DNA of 64,000 nt from Cylindrospermum sp. FACHB-282 (GTDB lineage: Bacteria; Cyanobacteriota; Cyanobacteriia; Cyanobacteriales; Nostocaceae): the NCBI RefSeq assembly GCF_014697195.1, contig NZ_JACJRJ010000010.1, positions 1-64,000 on the forward strand, given 5' to 3'. Within the stretch, counting starts at the first letter, position 1, and each line of letters begins with the position of its first letter. A program made the position numbers and the translations under genes. Below are positions 34,769-44,032 of the stretch, piece by piece. The notes beneath the pieces were generated by a model that ran no database searches, was not told the origin of the DNA, and was given only the letters and a program-made list of their open reading frames with translations.

Positions 34769-37700
34769 TTATTTTTCGTCTGCTACCTTGACTTGAGCTA
34801 GTGGTTTTTTAGTTACTACCTGACGAATCGGCAGTTCAACTACAAACTCTGTGCCTTTGCCGAGTTCAGAGTGGCAATATATCTTGCCTTTGTGTTTATC
34901 TGTTACTATTTGATAGCTGATAGAAAGCCCCAGTCCTGTGCCTTTGCCGACAACCTTGGTAGTAAAAAATGGATCGAACAGCCGAGAGAGTACTTTGTCA
35001 TCGATGCCGAGTCCATTGTCACCTATACGAATGGCTATCCAGTCCTTATTCAGCAGGGAAGTAGAAATTCGGATTTCGCTGGGATTGGCGGCAATTGTGT
35101 CGGGGGTAGCTTGTGCATTTCGCTCTTCTAAGGCATCAATGGCATTAGATAGCAAGTTCATAAATACCTGATTCAACTGACCGGGATAGCATTCTATCAG
35201 TGGTAAGCTATCATAGTTTTTGATTACAGGAATGGTGGGGATATCAGGGGAAGGCTTTAAGCGGTTTTGCAAAATCATCAACGTACTGTCGATGCCTTCG
35301 TGAATATTTGCGGATTTGAAGTCGGCTTCATCTAAACGCGAGAAGTTCCGCAGAGAAGTGACAATTTCGCGAATGCGCTCGGTGCCGACTTTCATGGACT
35401 GAAATAATTTAGGTAAATCGTCGAATAAAAACTCTATTTCGGCTTTCTTTAAAAACTCTTGGATCTCTGGTGCGACGGTGGGATAATGATGCCGATAAAG
35501 CTCAACACAGTGAAGCAATTCTTGGGTGTATTGGTGGGCGTGTTCTAAGTTGCCGTGGATGAAATTAATTGGGTTGTTAATTTCGTGGGCAACCCCCGCC
35601 ACCAGTTGCCCCAAGCTAGCCATTTTTTCTGCGTGGATAATTTGCATTTGGGCTGTGCGTAGCTCATTCAGTGCTTGGGCGAGTTGATTGGCTTCTTCAC
35701 GGGTTTGACCTAATAAACTGGATTGTTGGAATAAGTTGGCTTGACGCAGGGCTACACTGAGTTGAGCCGCTACTTGGGTGACAAATTCTAATTCAGCCTC
35801 TTCCCAATCACGGGGATGAGTGCATTGGTGAATGCACAATAAGCCCCACAAATCATCCCCTTCCATCAACGGCACAACAATCTGAGCTTTGACTTGGAAT
35901 CGCTCAATTACATCTAGATGAGGCACCTTGGAGCCAATGCTGTTGACATCAGAGATTACTTGCACTTGCCCTTGGCTATATTGGGGGGCGTACTGGTCGC
36001 CAAAGCAATAGTCTTGTACCTTGATGGCTAGGGCAGAATCGAACTTGGGTAGGACATCTTCAGCGATAAATTCACCACGGCAAAAACCGGCATCAGGGTC
36101 AAAGCGGAAGATGCCGACTCGATCCACCCTCAAAGATCGCCGCACTTCCTGTACTGTAGTCTTAAAGATCGTTTCTAAATCCAAGGATTCCCGAATTTTG
36201 ACCACCAGATCAAATAAAATCCGCCGCTGTTCAGCCGATTGTTGCAGTTCATCAGCGCGAGTTTGGATTTGGGTCACCATTTGAGAACTTTGCAACGCCA
36301 CTCCTAGTTGACTGGCCACCTGTCCCAAAAATTCCACTTCCACACTATCCCACTGGCGGGGGGCAGAATGTTGATAGGCAGCCAGCAATCCCCAGAGATT
36401 CCGTCCTACAAAAATTGGGGTCAAGGCATAGGCGCGAATCTTGAACTGCTCTAAAATATCTAGATGACAGCGAGAGTGTCCGGCTTGGTAAATGTCATTT
36501 ACCGCAAAACTTTCGTTGTTGCGGTAGCGTCCACCTTTGGTTTCTTGCAGGTGGGTATCTTGCCAAACGAGATTTTTGCCAAAGGGATTGATGCTGTCCC
36601 ACTGAGCCTCAACCATGCCAAAATGGCTGACGAATTCGCCAGTCCAGTCTGGATTAAAGCGATAAACGCCGATCCGCTCAACTCGCAGCATTTTACACAC
36701 TTCTTGACAAGTGGTTTTCAGAATTAAATCAATATCTAGGGAAGAGCGAATTTTCCCCACGACTTCAGTTAGTGCCCGCTGCCGGGCGATCGCATCTTGT
36801 AAGGCAGAAGCCTGTTGTTTCGACTGAGCCAAGTTCTCGGCTTGCTGAATCGCGACTCCCAATTGTGCCCCCACCTGTCCGAGGAACTCAACTTCGTAAT
36901 CTGCCCATTGGCGCGGTTCAGAGTGTTGATACGCCGCTATCAGTCCCCACAGTTTTGGCCCCATAAAGATGGGTGCTAAGGCATAGGCCCGAATTTTGAA
37001 TTGCTCTAAAATGTTAATGTGACAGCGTGAGTGACCTGCTTGGTAAATGTCATTTACAGCAAAATTTTCGTTATTGCGGTAGCGCCCGCCTTTGGTTTCT
37101 TGGAGGTGGGTATCTTCCCAAACCAGATTTTTGCCAAAGGGGTTGATTCTATCCCACTGGGCTTCAACCATGCCGAATTGGCTAACAAATTCGCCGTTCC
37201 AGTCAGGATCGAAGCGGTAGATCGCTGCCCGTTCTACCTTCAGGAGTTTGCAGAGTTCCTGACAGGCAGTGTTCAGAATAATTTCGGTGTTCAGAGACGA
37301 GCGAATATTCCCCACCACTTCCGTCAAGGCACGTTGCCGCGCAATTGCGTCTTGCAGTTCTGCTGTGCGTTGTTTGGAAGTCTCTAAGATTTCTGCCTGC
37401 TGCATTGCTACGCCGAGATGGCTTGCGGCTTGCCCTAAGAATTCGACTTCGTGAGGGTGCCATTGCCGAGGAGCAGAGTGTTGATAGGCTGCAAGGATTC
37501 CCCATAGTTTTGCACCAATGAAAATCGGTGCGATCGCATAGCCCCGAATCTGAAACTGTTCTAACACCTCAATATGACAACGACAGTGCCCTGCATCGTA
37601 AATATCAGCCACGGCAAATGGCTCATTTTTACGATATCGCCCTCCCTGGGTTTCTTGCAAATGGGAATCTTCCCACACCAAATCTTGCCCAAAGGGGTTC

Positions 37701-37972
37701 AGAGTATCCCAGGGAGGTTCTGCAAAGCCAAAACGATTGATGAAGCTACCGCTCCAGTCAGGATTGAAGCGGTAGATTGCCACTCGCTCAATCTTCAATT
37801 GGCGACAAATATCTTGACAAGAAGTCGAACACAGAGATTCTAAGTTGACAGATGCACGAATCTTAGCCAGAATTCTCACCAAGATTTTTTGGTACTGAGC
37901 CGCTAGCTGTAGCTGTTTGTGAGATTCTTGCAAGTCTAAGCGGTTTGACGTTTCATAACTGTTTGTTGTCAT
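34769..37972 (-). CDS. Multi-GAF (cyanobacteriochrome-like) sensor histidine kinase
   Basis: A 1067-residue soluble kinase. Four GAF domains occupy roughly residues 25-200, 210-385, 395-570 and 590-755. The first three are tandem duplicates in which a Cys-His pair, typical of bilin attachment in cyanobacteriochromes, recurs at Cys132, Cys317 and Cys502, exactly 185 residues apart, in the context 'RCHIEVLEQF' / 'RCHINILEQF' / 'RCHLDILEQF'. The fourth has Pro at the Cys position ('KVPHLDVIERF'). Then a HisKA domain with His796 ('GVAHEINNP') and an HATPase domain (N box 'NLLSNAIDAL', 'GDNGLGID', 'GTGLGLSI'). Bilin binding is inferred; some GAF proteins with this motif do not bind. No response regulator adjoins. 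Confidence 0.85.
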   Translation of the reverse strand: MTTNSYETSNRLDLQESHKQLQLAAQYQKILVRILAKIRASVNLESLCSTSCQDICRQLKIERVAIYRFNPDWSGSFINRFGFAEPPWDTLNPFGQDLVWEDSHLQETQGGRYRKNEPFAVADIYDAGHCRCHIEVLEQFQIRGYAIAPIFIGAKLWGILAAYQHSAPRQWHPHEVEFLGQAASHLGVAMQQAEILETSKQRTAELQDAIARQRALTEVVGNIRSSLNTEIILNTACQELCKLLKVERAAIYRFDPDWNGEFVSQFGMVEAQWDRINPFGKNLVWEDTHLQETKGGRYRNNENFAVNDIYQAGHSRCHINILEQFKIRAYALAPIFMGPKLWGLIAAYQHSEPRQWADYEVEFLGQVGAQLGVAIQQAENLAQSKQQASALQDAIARQRALTEVVGKIRSSLDIDLILKTTCQEVCKMLRVERIGVYRFNPDWTGEFVSHFGMVEAQWDSINPFGKNLVWQDTHLQETKGGRYRNNESFAVNDIYQAGHSRCHLDILEQFKIRAYALTPIFVGRNLWGLLAAYQHSAPRQWDSVEVEFLGQVASQLGVALQSSQMVTQIQTRADELQQSAEQRRILFDLVVKIRESLDLETIFKTTVQEVRRSLRVDRVGIFRFDPDAGFCRGEFIAEDVLPKFDSALAIKVQDYCFGDQYAPQYSQGQVQVISDVNSIGSKVPHLDVIERFQVKAQIVVPLMEGDDLWGLLCIHQCTHPRDWEEAELEFVTQVAAQLSVALRQANLFQQSSLLGQTREEANQLAQALNELRTAQMQIIHAEKMASLGQLVAGVAHEINNPINFIHGNLEHAHQYTQELLHCVELYRHHYPTVAPEIQEFLKKAEIEFLFDDLPKLFQSMKVGTERIREIVTSLRNFSRLDEADFKSANIHEGIDSTLMILQNRLKPSPDIPTIPVIKNYDSLPLIECYPGQLNQVFMNLLSNAIDALEERNAQATPDTIAANPSEIRISTSLLNKDWIAIRIGDNGLGIDDKVLSRLFDPFFTTKVVGKGTGLGLSISYQIVTDKHKGKIYCHSELGKGTEFVVELPIRQVVTKKPLAQVKVADEK

Positions 37973-38074
37973 AGAGTATAAAGAAAGTTAAATATCTGTT
38001 TTCCGTGTTCCCTAAAGCTATAAAAAAATAGGGGTATGCTTGAGCATACCCCCACACTGAAAACTCAGCTCTAA

Positions 38075-39292
38075 CTAAGAAGCATTTTGTAACTCAGCTG
38101 TGCGAACTGAAAGCTGCTGTGTCTGATTACCCCGTTGCACCTTCACCTGCAACGCTTGACCCAGGCGACTATCTTCCACAATGCCTTGCAACTGTTCGGC
38201 TGTGGTGATTGGTTGTCCATCAATTTGAAGAATCACATCGCCGCGTCGGATACCCGCAGATGCTGCTGGGGAATTGGGGATAACTCGCATTACCAAAACA
38301 CCATTAACTTCAGGAATGACGATCGCCGAATTCGGGTCAGTGTTATTCTGTTTGGCTAGCTCTTGTGTTAATGTCACCATTTGCACGCCTAAATAGGGGT
38401 GAGCAACTTTGCCATCACGTTGCAATTGAGCGGCGATCGCTTTAGCTTTATCTATAGGAATCGCAAACCCAATCCCCATGGCATCAGCCCGAATCGCTGT
38501 ATTAATTCCAATCACCTCACCTCTACCGTTTAATAATGGCCCCCCAGAGTTACCAGGGTTAATGGCGGCGTCGGTTTGAATGAATTCTAAGCGTTTATCA
38601 CTAATCCCCACTTGGGCGCTGGAACGTTTGAGAGTGCTGACAATCCCCAAGGTAACAGTGTTATCAAATCCTAAGGGATTACCAACTGCGATCGCCCAAT
38701 CTCCAACCTGTACATTATTAGAAGAACCCAAAGGGGCCACAGGTAAATCATTCCCAGCGTTAATCTTCACCACCGCCAAATCTGTCACTTCATCAATCCC
38801 TTGCACCTTACCTTCAAAGGTGCGACCATCTTTGAGGCGGACTGTCACCTTATCAGCCTGATCCACTACATGGGCATTGGTGAGAATTAACCCACTCTTG
38901 TCAATAATAAAACCAGACCCCAAACCGCGTAATTGCTCCGTGGGTGACTGTTGGGGCAACCCTTCACCAAAAAACCGCCGGAAAATCGGGTCTTCCATAA
39001 ATGGATCAACACGGCGAGTAATCGTCCGCTCTGTATCAATCCTGACCACCGCTGTTCCCACACGATTCACTGCATCTGTAACAAAGCTACTGCTACCAAT
39101 AGCAGCCGTTGCAGGTGATTGCCTCTGAGCAACTATTCCCGGTGCTTTTGCTAAAGTTAAGGCATTGGGCGCAGGTTCTGCTTGAGAGGGTAACACCCAC
39201 AAGCTACCAACCGTGAGCAAAATTCCCAAAGCAACTGCTACAACATAACCACTGAGTTGGCGTATAGACTGGGATATTTTGAGACTTTGCAT
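38075..39292 (-). CDS. HtrA/Deg-family serine protease with PDZ domain
   Basis: A 405-residue HhoA/HhoB/HtrA-type protease. An N-terminal hydrophobic segment ('VVAVALGILLTVGSLWVL', about residues 16-33) should export or anchor it in the periplasm or lumen. The catalytic triad is visible: His in 'LTNAHVVD', Asp in 'EVTDLAVVKI', Ser in 'NPGNSGGPLL'. A single PDZ domain (about 300-395) includes 'GVLVMRVIPNSPAASAGIR' and 'GDVILQIDGQPI'. It degrades damaged proteins under light, heat or oxidative stress in cyanobacteria. Which of the three paralogues (HtrA, HhoA, HhoB) it represents cannot be decided here. Confidence 0.92.
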   Translation of the reverse strand: MQSLKISQSIRQLSGYVVAVALGILLTVGSLWVLPSQAEPAPNALTLAKAPGIVAQRQSPATAAIGSSSFVTDAVNRVGTAVVRIDTERTITRRVDPFMEDPIFRRFFGEGLPQQSPTEQLRGLGSGFIIDKSGLILTNAHVVDQADKVTVRLKDGRTFEGKVQGIDEVTDLAVVKINAGNDLPVAPLGSSNNVQVGDWAIAVGNPLGFDNTVTLGIVSTLKRSSAQVGISDKRLEFIQTDAAINPGNSGGPLLNGRGEVIGINTAIRADAMGIGFAIPIDKAKAIAAQLQRDGKVAHPYLGVQMVTLTQELAKQNNTDPNSAIVIPEVNGVLVMRVIPNSPAASAGIRRGDVILQIDGQPITTAEQLQGIVEDSRLGQALQVKVQRGNQTQQLSVRTAELQNAS

Positions 39293-39364
39293 AATTACAA
39301 CCTAATCTAGAAGCCTAGTTTTTACTTAGTCGTGACAAATCTATCTACATTTATTTTTACAGCT

Positions 39365-39400
39365 TGGTTGAAAATCCCTGAGTCGTGACAACTCTCACCG
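39365..39400 (-). other. Right-end / guide-RNA region of the TnpB element
   Basis: Directly past the tnpB stop on the minus strand: gcggtgagagttgtcacgac, then tcagggattttcaacc. In IS200/IS605-type elements the omegaRNA overlaps the tnpB 3' end and finishes at the element's right end, so this is where the guide RNA would terminate. The exact boundary is not determined. Confidence 0.35.
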
Positions 39401-40660
39401 CTAATTGCAAGCAATGTAGCGGGAGCATCTCAGATTCACAAATGAGACTTTCTGCTTCATAGGCTGACTACTGTCTAAGCCTCCACAGACAGGAATCGGT
39501 AGTCCAACCGATCCACGCTTCAAAATATTTAGCGATGCATTCCAGTCCCTATCAATAACTAATCCACAGGAACAGCTATGAACACGGACTGAAAGGGCTT
39601 TCTCAACTCTCTCACCACAACTTGAACAATTAATACTAGTTCCTCTTGGGTCAACTCCAAGTGTCAGCTTGCCGCGTTTTACCGCTACTGCTTGCATGAT
39701 TTCCAGGAATGCACCCCAAGCAACATCTAGTATAGATTTAGCTAGTCGTGTCTTAGCCAGTCCTCTAATATTCAAATTTTCAAAAATAATTAAGTCATAG
39801 CAATTAATCAACCAATGAGAGACATGATAATGAAACTCTTTTCTTTGTCTGGCAACGTGCAAATGGGTACGAGCAACTTTGTTAGCCTGTTTTTGGTAGT
39901 TCTTAGACCCTTTAGACTTATGTGCAAGCTTGCGCTGCTGACGGGCTAATATTGCCTGTGCCTTGCGGTAGTACTGCGGCACTGCAATACTTTGCCCATC
40001 ACCAGTAGTTAAAAACTTTTCTAGCCCGACATCTATGCCAGTAGCGGTTTTGATTTCATCAACAGGTAATAAGGTGGGAACGGTTTTATCTTCTATTGAT
40101 AAACTGCAATACCACCCATCAGCTTTTCTTAGAATCGTCGCCTGCTTAATTTCAAATCCATCTGGGATAGGACGGTGTAAGATAACCTCAATTTCACCAA
40201 TCTTGGATAGTTTGAGAACGTTTCCAATTAAGTGTGCGCCAGCCTTGGCATTGTTAACACGCGGGAACGTGAACGAGAGAATATCACCACGCTTTTTAAA
40301 ACGCGGACGGCCTCCCCTTTTCCCGTTCTTGTCAGGCATCAACCACCGCTTCCATGCCTTATCCAACCTCATCAGGTTTTGCTGTTGGCAGTCGGTATAG
40401 ATGTTTTTGTAGTCGGGAAATATGTCTTTAGTTTGCTTGAGGTCTGAAGCTTGTGTATAGTAATCAGCCTTGCTTGGTATCTCGCCAATTGGCTCACAAA
40501 CCAAACTGCATCGGTCAATTTGCGACCTTGTACGCCTTAGCCAATCTAGTCTTTGCCCTAGTGCGTAGTTATAGTGACGACGCAGCAACTCACCCCAAGT
40601 TTCAAATGTGGCTATCTGTTCCGATGTAGGGCGTAAACGGTACTGGTAAGTTAGGCGCAT
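39401..40660 (-). CDS. tnpB: TnpB (IS200/IS605, IS1341-type), without tnpA
   Basis: A 419-residue RNA-guided nuclease-type TnpB. RuvC residues are visible: Asp in 'TGIDVGLEKFL', Glu in 'IIFENLNIRGL', Asp in 'DRDWNASLNIL', and the zinc ribbon 'CSSCG' ... 'CSCG'. Since all catalytic motifs are intact it may be an active nuclease, the ancestor type of Cas12. The start at ATG 40660 ('MRLTYQYRLRPT') is the usual one for the family; the longer TTG frame is not needed. No tnpA lies nearby, so this is an IS1341-like orphan that must move, if at all, using a TnpA from elsewhere. It sits between htrA and parA. Confidence 0.9.
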   Translation of the reverse strand: MRLTYQYRLRPTSEQIATFETWGELLRRHYNYALGQRLDWLRRTRSQIDRCSLVCEPIGEIPSKADYYTQASDLKQTKDIFPDYKNIYTDCQQQNLMRLDKAWKRWLMPDKNGKRGGRPRFKKRGDILSFTFPRVNNAKAGAHLIGNVLKLSKIGEIEVILHRPIPDGFEIKQATILRKADGWYCSLSIEDKTVPTLLPVDEIKTATGIDVGLEKFLTTGDGQSIAVPQYYRKAQAILARQQRKLAHKSKGSKNYQKQANKVARTHLHVARQRKEFHYHVSHWLINCYDLIIFENLNIRGLAKTRLAKSILDVAWGAFLEIMQAVAVKRGKLTLGVDPRGTSINCSSCGERVEKALSVRVHSCSCGLVIDRDWNASLNILKRGSVGLPIPVCGGLDSSQPMKQKVSFVNLRCSRYIACN

Positions 40661-40800
40661 AGTTCGGTAGAGGGACTTGATTAAAGAGAGAATTAGGGGG
40701 GAGTTACTAAATCCACAGCACAATTTAAAGGCTTGTGCAATTTTGCAGGATGGTCCGTGAAAAAGTTCTCAGTAACAGTTTTAGGCTATCAAAGTAATGC

Positions 40801-41820
40801 TCACAGCATATTAACTAAGGCGTCGATAGCGTTAATGCAATCGGTTTTGTACTTTTCTTGAACTTGGACTCGACGACCACCAATATCTAACTTCCCACTA
40901 GGCAATCGATAGAACGGACACCCTCTTGCAAAAGCAACAACTCCTGTAGTTTGAAAGTCTCGAATGCTTACTATACCTTGCTGGACTTCGGGGAAAGTAA
41001 AGATTTCATGATTCGAGTTGATTAAACTTGCTACATCCTGCTCAATTGAACGTAGTACAGCAGCATATGCAGAAGCAGGCCCCATATATTGAGTAATGCG
41101 GTTTTTAGCGACTATATGCACTTGAGGGAGTGAGCGATTGGACTGTTCTAATTTATTAGCAAATGCATATTTTGAATATACCTCGGAAGGCAATTTCAGC
41201 CCATATATGAGAGAGAATGCGTTTTGGATCGCCCTTCGAGAAGAATCGTCAGCCATTACTGGCAATATAAGAAGGTTTGTAGTTGATAAGGCAATTTGTG
41301 TATAAATTGAGAAACTCGGATTAGCATCAATAAACGCCACATCGTATTCATCTTTCACTTGGTCAAGAGCATCTTTAATCCAGTCAATAATTTCAATCCA
41401 CGGATCAATGCCTGGAATTTGTGCGTTTGACAAAGTATTGATTGCATTGGCTTGTAGTTCAAGCAACGGATCTCCGCAAAACAAATCTACATTCTGCGGA
41501 ATAGTTGGATTGTATTCCGCAGGCTTAGTTAAAAAATCCTGAACTGAAAAATCAGGCGCTGCAAAAGGGGAAGGAAGTCGTAACTGAAAATATCCGCCAA
41601 CACTACATCGAGGCATCAGCCCCTGTCGCTCTAATAGGTTTTTGCTGCCAAAGTTAGTTAATCCACCCAAGAAAAGTTCAGATAGATTGGCTTGAGGGCA
41701 CACATCAACTACGAGTATCCGCTTGCTAGGGTTTCTATCTGCATATCGACAAATAGTTTGAAACGCTAGGCTGGTTTTCCCTGTACCACCTTTGTTGTTC
41801 CAAAATGCATATGTCAGCAT
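40801..41820 (-). CDS. ParA/MinD-type ATPase, orphan
   Basis: A 339-residue ParA-family ATPase with the deviant Walker A 'KGGTGKTS' at residues 10-17, Walker A' 'VVDVCPQANL' and a switch region 'YDVAFIDANPSFS' (about residues 158-170). Such proteins position plasmids, chromosomes or protein assemblies. There is no parB, no centromere-like repeat and no plasmid gene nearby, so its cargo is unknown. The second Walker motif has Cys where many ParA proteins have Asp ('DVCPQ' for 'DxDPQ'). It may be a relic of an integrated plasmid or part of a chromosomal accessory set with the flanking TnpB. Confidence 0.8.
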   Translation of the reverse strand: MLTYAFWNNKGGTGKTSLAFQTICRYADRNPSKRILVVDVCPQANLSELFLGGLTNFGSKNLLERQGLMPRCSVGGYFQLRLPSPFAAPDFSVQDFLTKPAEYNPTIPQNVDLFCGDPLLELQANAINTLSNAQIPGIDPWIEIIDWIKDALDQVKDEYDVAFIDANPSFSIYTQIALSTTNLLILPVMADDSSRRAIQNAFSLIYGLKLPSEVYSKYAFANKLEQSNRSLPQVHIVAKNRITQYMGPASAYAAVLRSIEQDVASLINSNHEIFTFPEVQQGIVSIRDFQTTGVVAFARGCPFYRLPSGKLDIGGRRVQVQEKYKTDCINAIDALVNML

Positions 41821-42480
41821 AAGTATTTTTTAGACAGATTTATGAACTACAAGGACAGGATAACGTCCATAGTGGACTATGGCAAGTCCAAAGTAGACAA
41901 ATTTCTACGTATTCGGAATTAATTACAAAATAAATGCAAGGGCTGTAGTGGTTGAGGAGTTGTTGAAACAGCAGCGTCCTGGGGGAGCGCTGAATAGGTG
42001 ATATATGTGTAAGAGCAAATGAACGAGGTTGACTAATCAGATAAATGCTTGGGTTACTTTTTCGCCTCCATTGCTACAGCTTCTTGACTGCATTGCATCG
42101 CCTCACTTAGTGATAGTAAGAACTTAAATCTTATGTTGAGAAACAAAACAGTCCAAATAATTAAGAAAATTGCCGACTTCGGGGGTATCGAACCCTACTC
42201 AGCCAGCCCTCCTATCCCCCATCACCACCAATTGGAGTACCAATGTGGCGGGGAGTACCCCGGAGGTTCCGATGGAATCTTGAACTACAAAGCTATGATG
42301 GAGATTCACCTTAAAAGGTTCGGGTTTTACCCATTAATCAAAATTTTCGATAGCTCAAGTATCCGTAAAAAAGACAATTTTCCACGGAGTACAAATAAAT
42401 AAAAAACTGACAGCACCCATTACCCCTGAACCATTGCCTCTAGGATAGGATCTTAATCAATACCAGAACCGTGATCACCT
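41821..42480. other. Intergenic region with a doubtful 89-codon frame
   Basis: A rightward ATG frame at 42133-42402 has no Shine-Dalgarno and no known domain. The DNA is unusually rich in small hairpins: ttggagtaccaa (42231-42242), ggggagtacccc (42249-42260) and a ggttcgggttttaccc unit (42318-42333). This could be a structured RNA or a decayed gene; I cannot choose. The remainder, upstream of parA, shows nothing recognisable. Confidence 0.3.
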
Positions 42481-42882
42481 ATGAATCGCTCAAACCGATT
42501 AACTAAAGAATCCTTACCCATATCCCAGCAAGCAAAACATACCCATGATCACGATCTAGAACACAACCACACAGATCATACTCCTGGGTCTGGAGAATCG
42601 GTTCATCCTCACGTCCATAGTGAAGAGTCTCTGCGGCGAATTGTCAACCGATTATCGCGGATAGAAGGACACGTTCGCGGTATTAAGACAATGGTGCAGC
42701 AAAGTACCCCTTGTCCTGACGTTTTATTGCAAATTGCCGCTGTGCGTGGTGCATTAGATCGGGTAGCGCGAATTGTCCTAGATGAACACTTAACTGAGTG
42801 TGTTGCTAGAGCAGCCAAAGAGGGCAATATGGAATTTGAAATAGAACAATTGAAAGCTGCTTTAGATCGGTTTTTACCTTAG
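42481..42882 (+). CDS. CsoR/RcnR-family metal sensor, InrS-like
   Basis: A 133-residue repressor of the DUF156 (CsoR/RcnR) family. The all-helical core spans about residues 45-130: 'RLSRIEGHVRGIKTMV' (DNA-contacting helix), Cys in 'TPCPDVLLQI', then His and Cys in 'DEHLTECV'. Cys, His, Cys match the metal ligands of the nickel sensor InrS of Synechocystis. A His-rich N-terminal tail ('HTHDHDLEHNHTDH') also recalls InrS. When metal binds, the repressor leaves DNA and a metal-efflux gene is expressed. No efflux gene adjoins. Nickel is the best guess; cobalt or copper are alternatives. Confidence 0.82.
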   Translation: MNRSNRLTKESLPISQQAKHTHDHDLEHNHTDHTPGSGESVHPHVHSEESLRRIVNRLSRIEGHVRGIKTMVQQSTPCPDVLLQIAAVRGALDRVARIVLDEHLTECVARAAKEGNMEFEIEQLKAALDRFLP

Positions 42883-43162
42883 CAAAATAAAAGTTTTCTA
42901 TAAACCCCAAATCTGCCAATTCTCCGCCATATCATTTATATGATTTTTTCTGTGCAGGACGTTCGGCGAAGCTCAGTCGAGCCGCGGACTTTTCTGTGTA
43001 GCCTCTATTATTTCCTAGATAATACCAAGAAATAAAAATGATGGCGACAGATGAACAGAGAAAACCCAGATACACCAAGCAGTTTCCAATCTAAAATCTA
43101 AAATCTAAAATGGTATAATCTTTGATTGTGTGCAGATGCATATTGAATTCCCCAGGGCATCT
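42883..43162. repeat. Spacer with dispersed repeat and heptamers
   Basis: Contains a 'ttcggcgaagctcagtcgag' type dispersed repeat near 42961 and an (aaatcta)n heptamer tract at 43090-43112. No gene. Confidence 0.4.
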
Positions 43163-43975
43163 ATGATCCAAAAAAACTATCAATTTAACTATTCTTTAAC
43201 TGGCAAAACAGATAGGCCACTAATTTTGTTTTTACACGGCTTTATGGGTAAGATCGATGAATTTGATGAAGCTATAAAATTATTATCTGATGAATTCGCT
43301 TATCTAACTCTTGATCTCCCCGGACATGGCAAAACTCAAGTTTTCGGTGGAGATGAATACTATACAATAGAAAATACTGCCCATGGCTTAATCAACTTAT
43401 TAGATGAGTTAAAAATAGCTAATTGCTTCTTAATTGGTTATTCAATGGGGGGTAGATTAGCTTTATACCTCACCCTAAACTTCCCGGAACGTTTTCTCAA
43501 AATTGTCCTAGAATCAGCTTCCCCAGGATTACCAACAGATGCAGAACGATTAAACCGCATTAAACTGGATTCCCAAATAGCCAGAAAATTAACCAGAATT
43601 GTTGATAAAAGTGTTTTTGCGGCTTTTCTAGCCAATTGGTACAATCAGCCAATTTTTGGTGATATCAAAAATCATCCAGGATGCGATCGCATGGTAGCCA
43701 GCCGTTTACAAAACAATCCACGGGAATTAGAGAAAGTACTGCGCTTTATGGGTACTGGCTACCAACCTTCTTTGTGGGATAAGCTACAAGAAAATAAAAG
43801 TCCTCTGCTGTTGCTAGTTGGCGAATATGATAAAAAATTTATAGCTATCAATACAGCAATGGCCAATAGATGTGAATTTTTCCAGCTAAAAGTAGTTCCT
43901 CATGCTGGACACAATATCCATTTGGAAAACACTTCGGCATTTGTGCAGAATGTGAGAAGTTTTTTGATGCATTAG
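43163..43975 (+). CDS. menH: MenH-like alpha/beta hydrolase
   Basis: About 270 residues with the alpha/beta-hydrolase fold and the MenH hallmarks: oxyanion region 'LFLHGFMGKIDEF', 'LDLPGHGKT', nucleophile elbow 'IGYSMGGRLALY', and 'LESASPGL', followed at the C-terminus by Asp ('VGEYDKKF') and His ('PHAGHNIHLEN'). MenH makes 2-succinyl-6-hydroxy-2,4-cyclohexadiene-1-carboxylate in the phylloquinone pathway, needed for photosystem I. I prefer the ATG at 43163 ('MIQKNYQFNYS'), preceded by AGGG, over the GTG at 43130 or ATG at 43136. No other men gene is adjacent, which is usual in cyanobacteria. Confidence 0.85.
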   Translation: MIQKNYQFNYSLTGKTDRPLILFLHGFMGKIDEFDEAIKLLSDEFAYLTLDLPGHGKTQVFGGDEYYTIENTAHGLINLLDELKIANCFLIGYSMGGRLALYLTLNFPERFLKIVLESASPGLPTDAERLNRIKLDSQIARKLTRIVDKSVFAAFLANWYNQPIFGDIKNHPGCDRMVASRLQNNPRELEKVLRFMGTGYQPSLWDKLQENKSPLLLLVGEYDKKFIAINTAMANRCEFFQLKVVPHAGHNIHLENTSAFVQNVRSFLMH

Positions 43976-44032
43976 GTTAGCGACTATAGCCATTTTCAAT
44001 CCTATAGAATACAGCACAGCACTGCTGTGCCC

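Noticed and set aside
42165-42200. GGTTCGAT-like T-loop on the minus strand
   Set aside because: No cloverleaf could be built around it.
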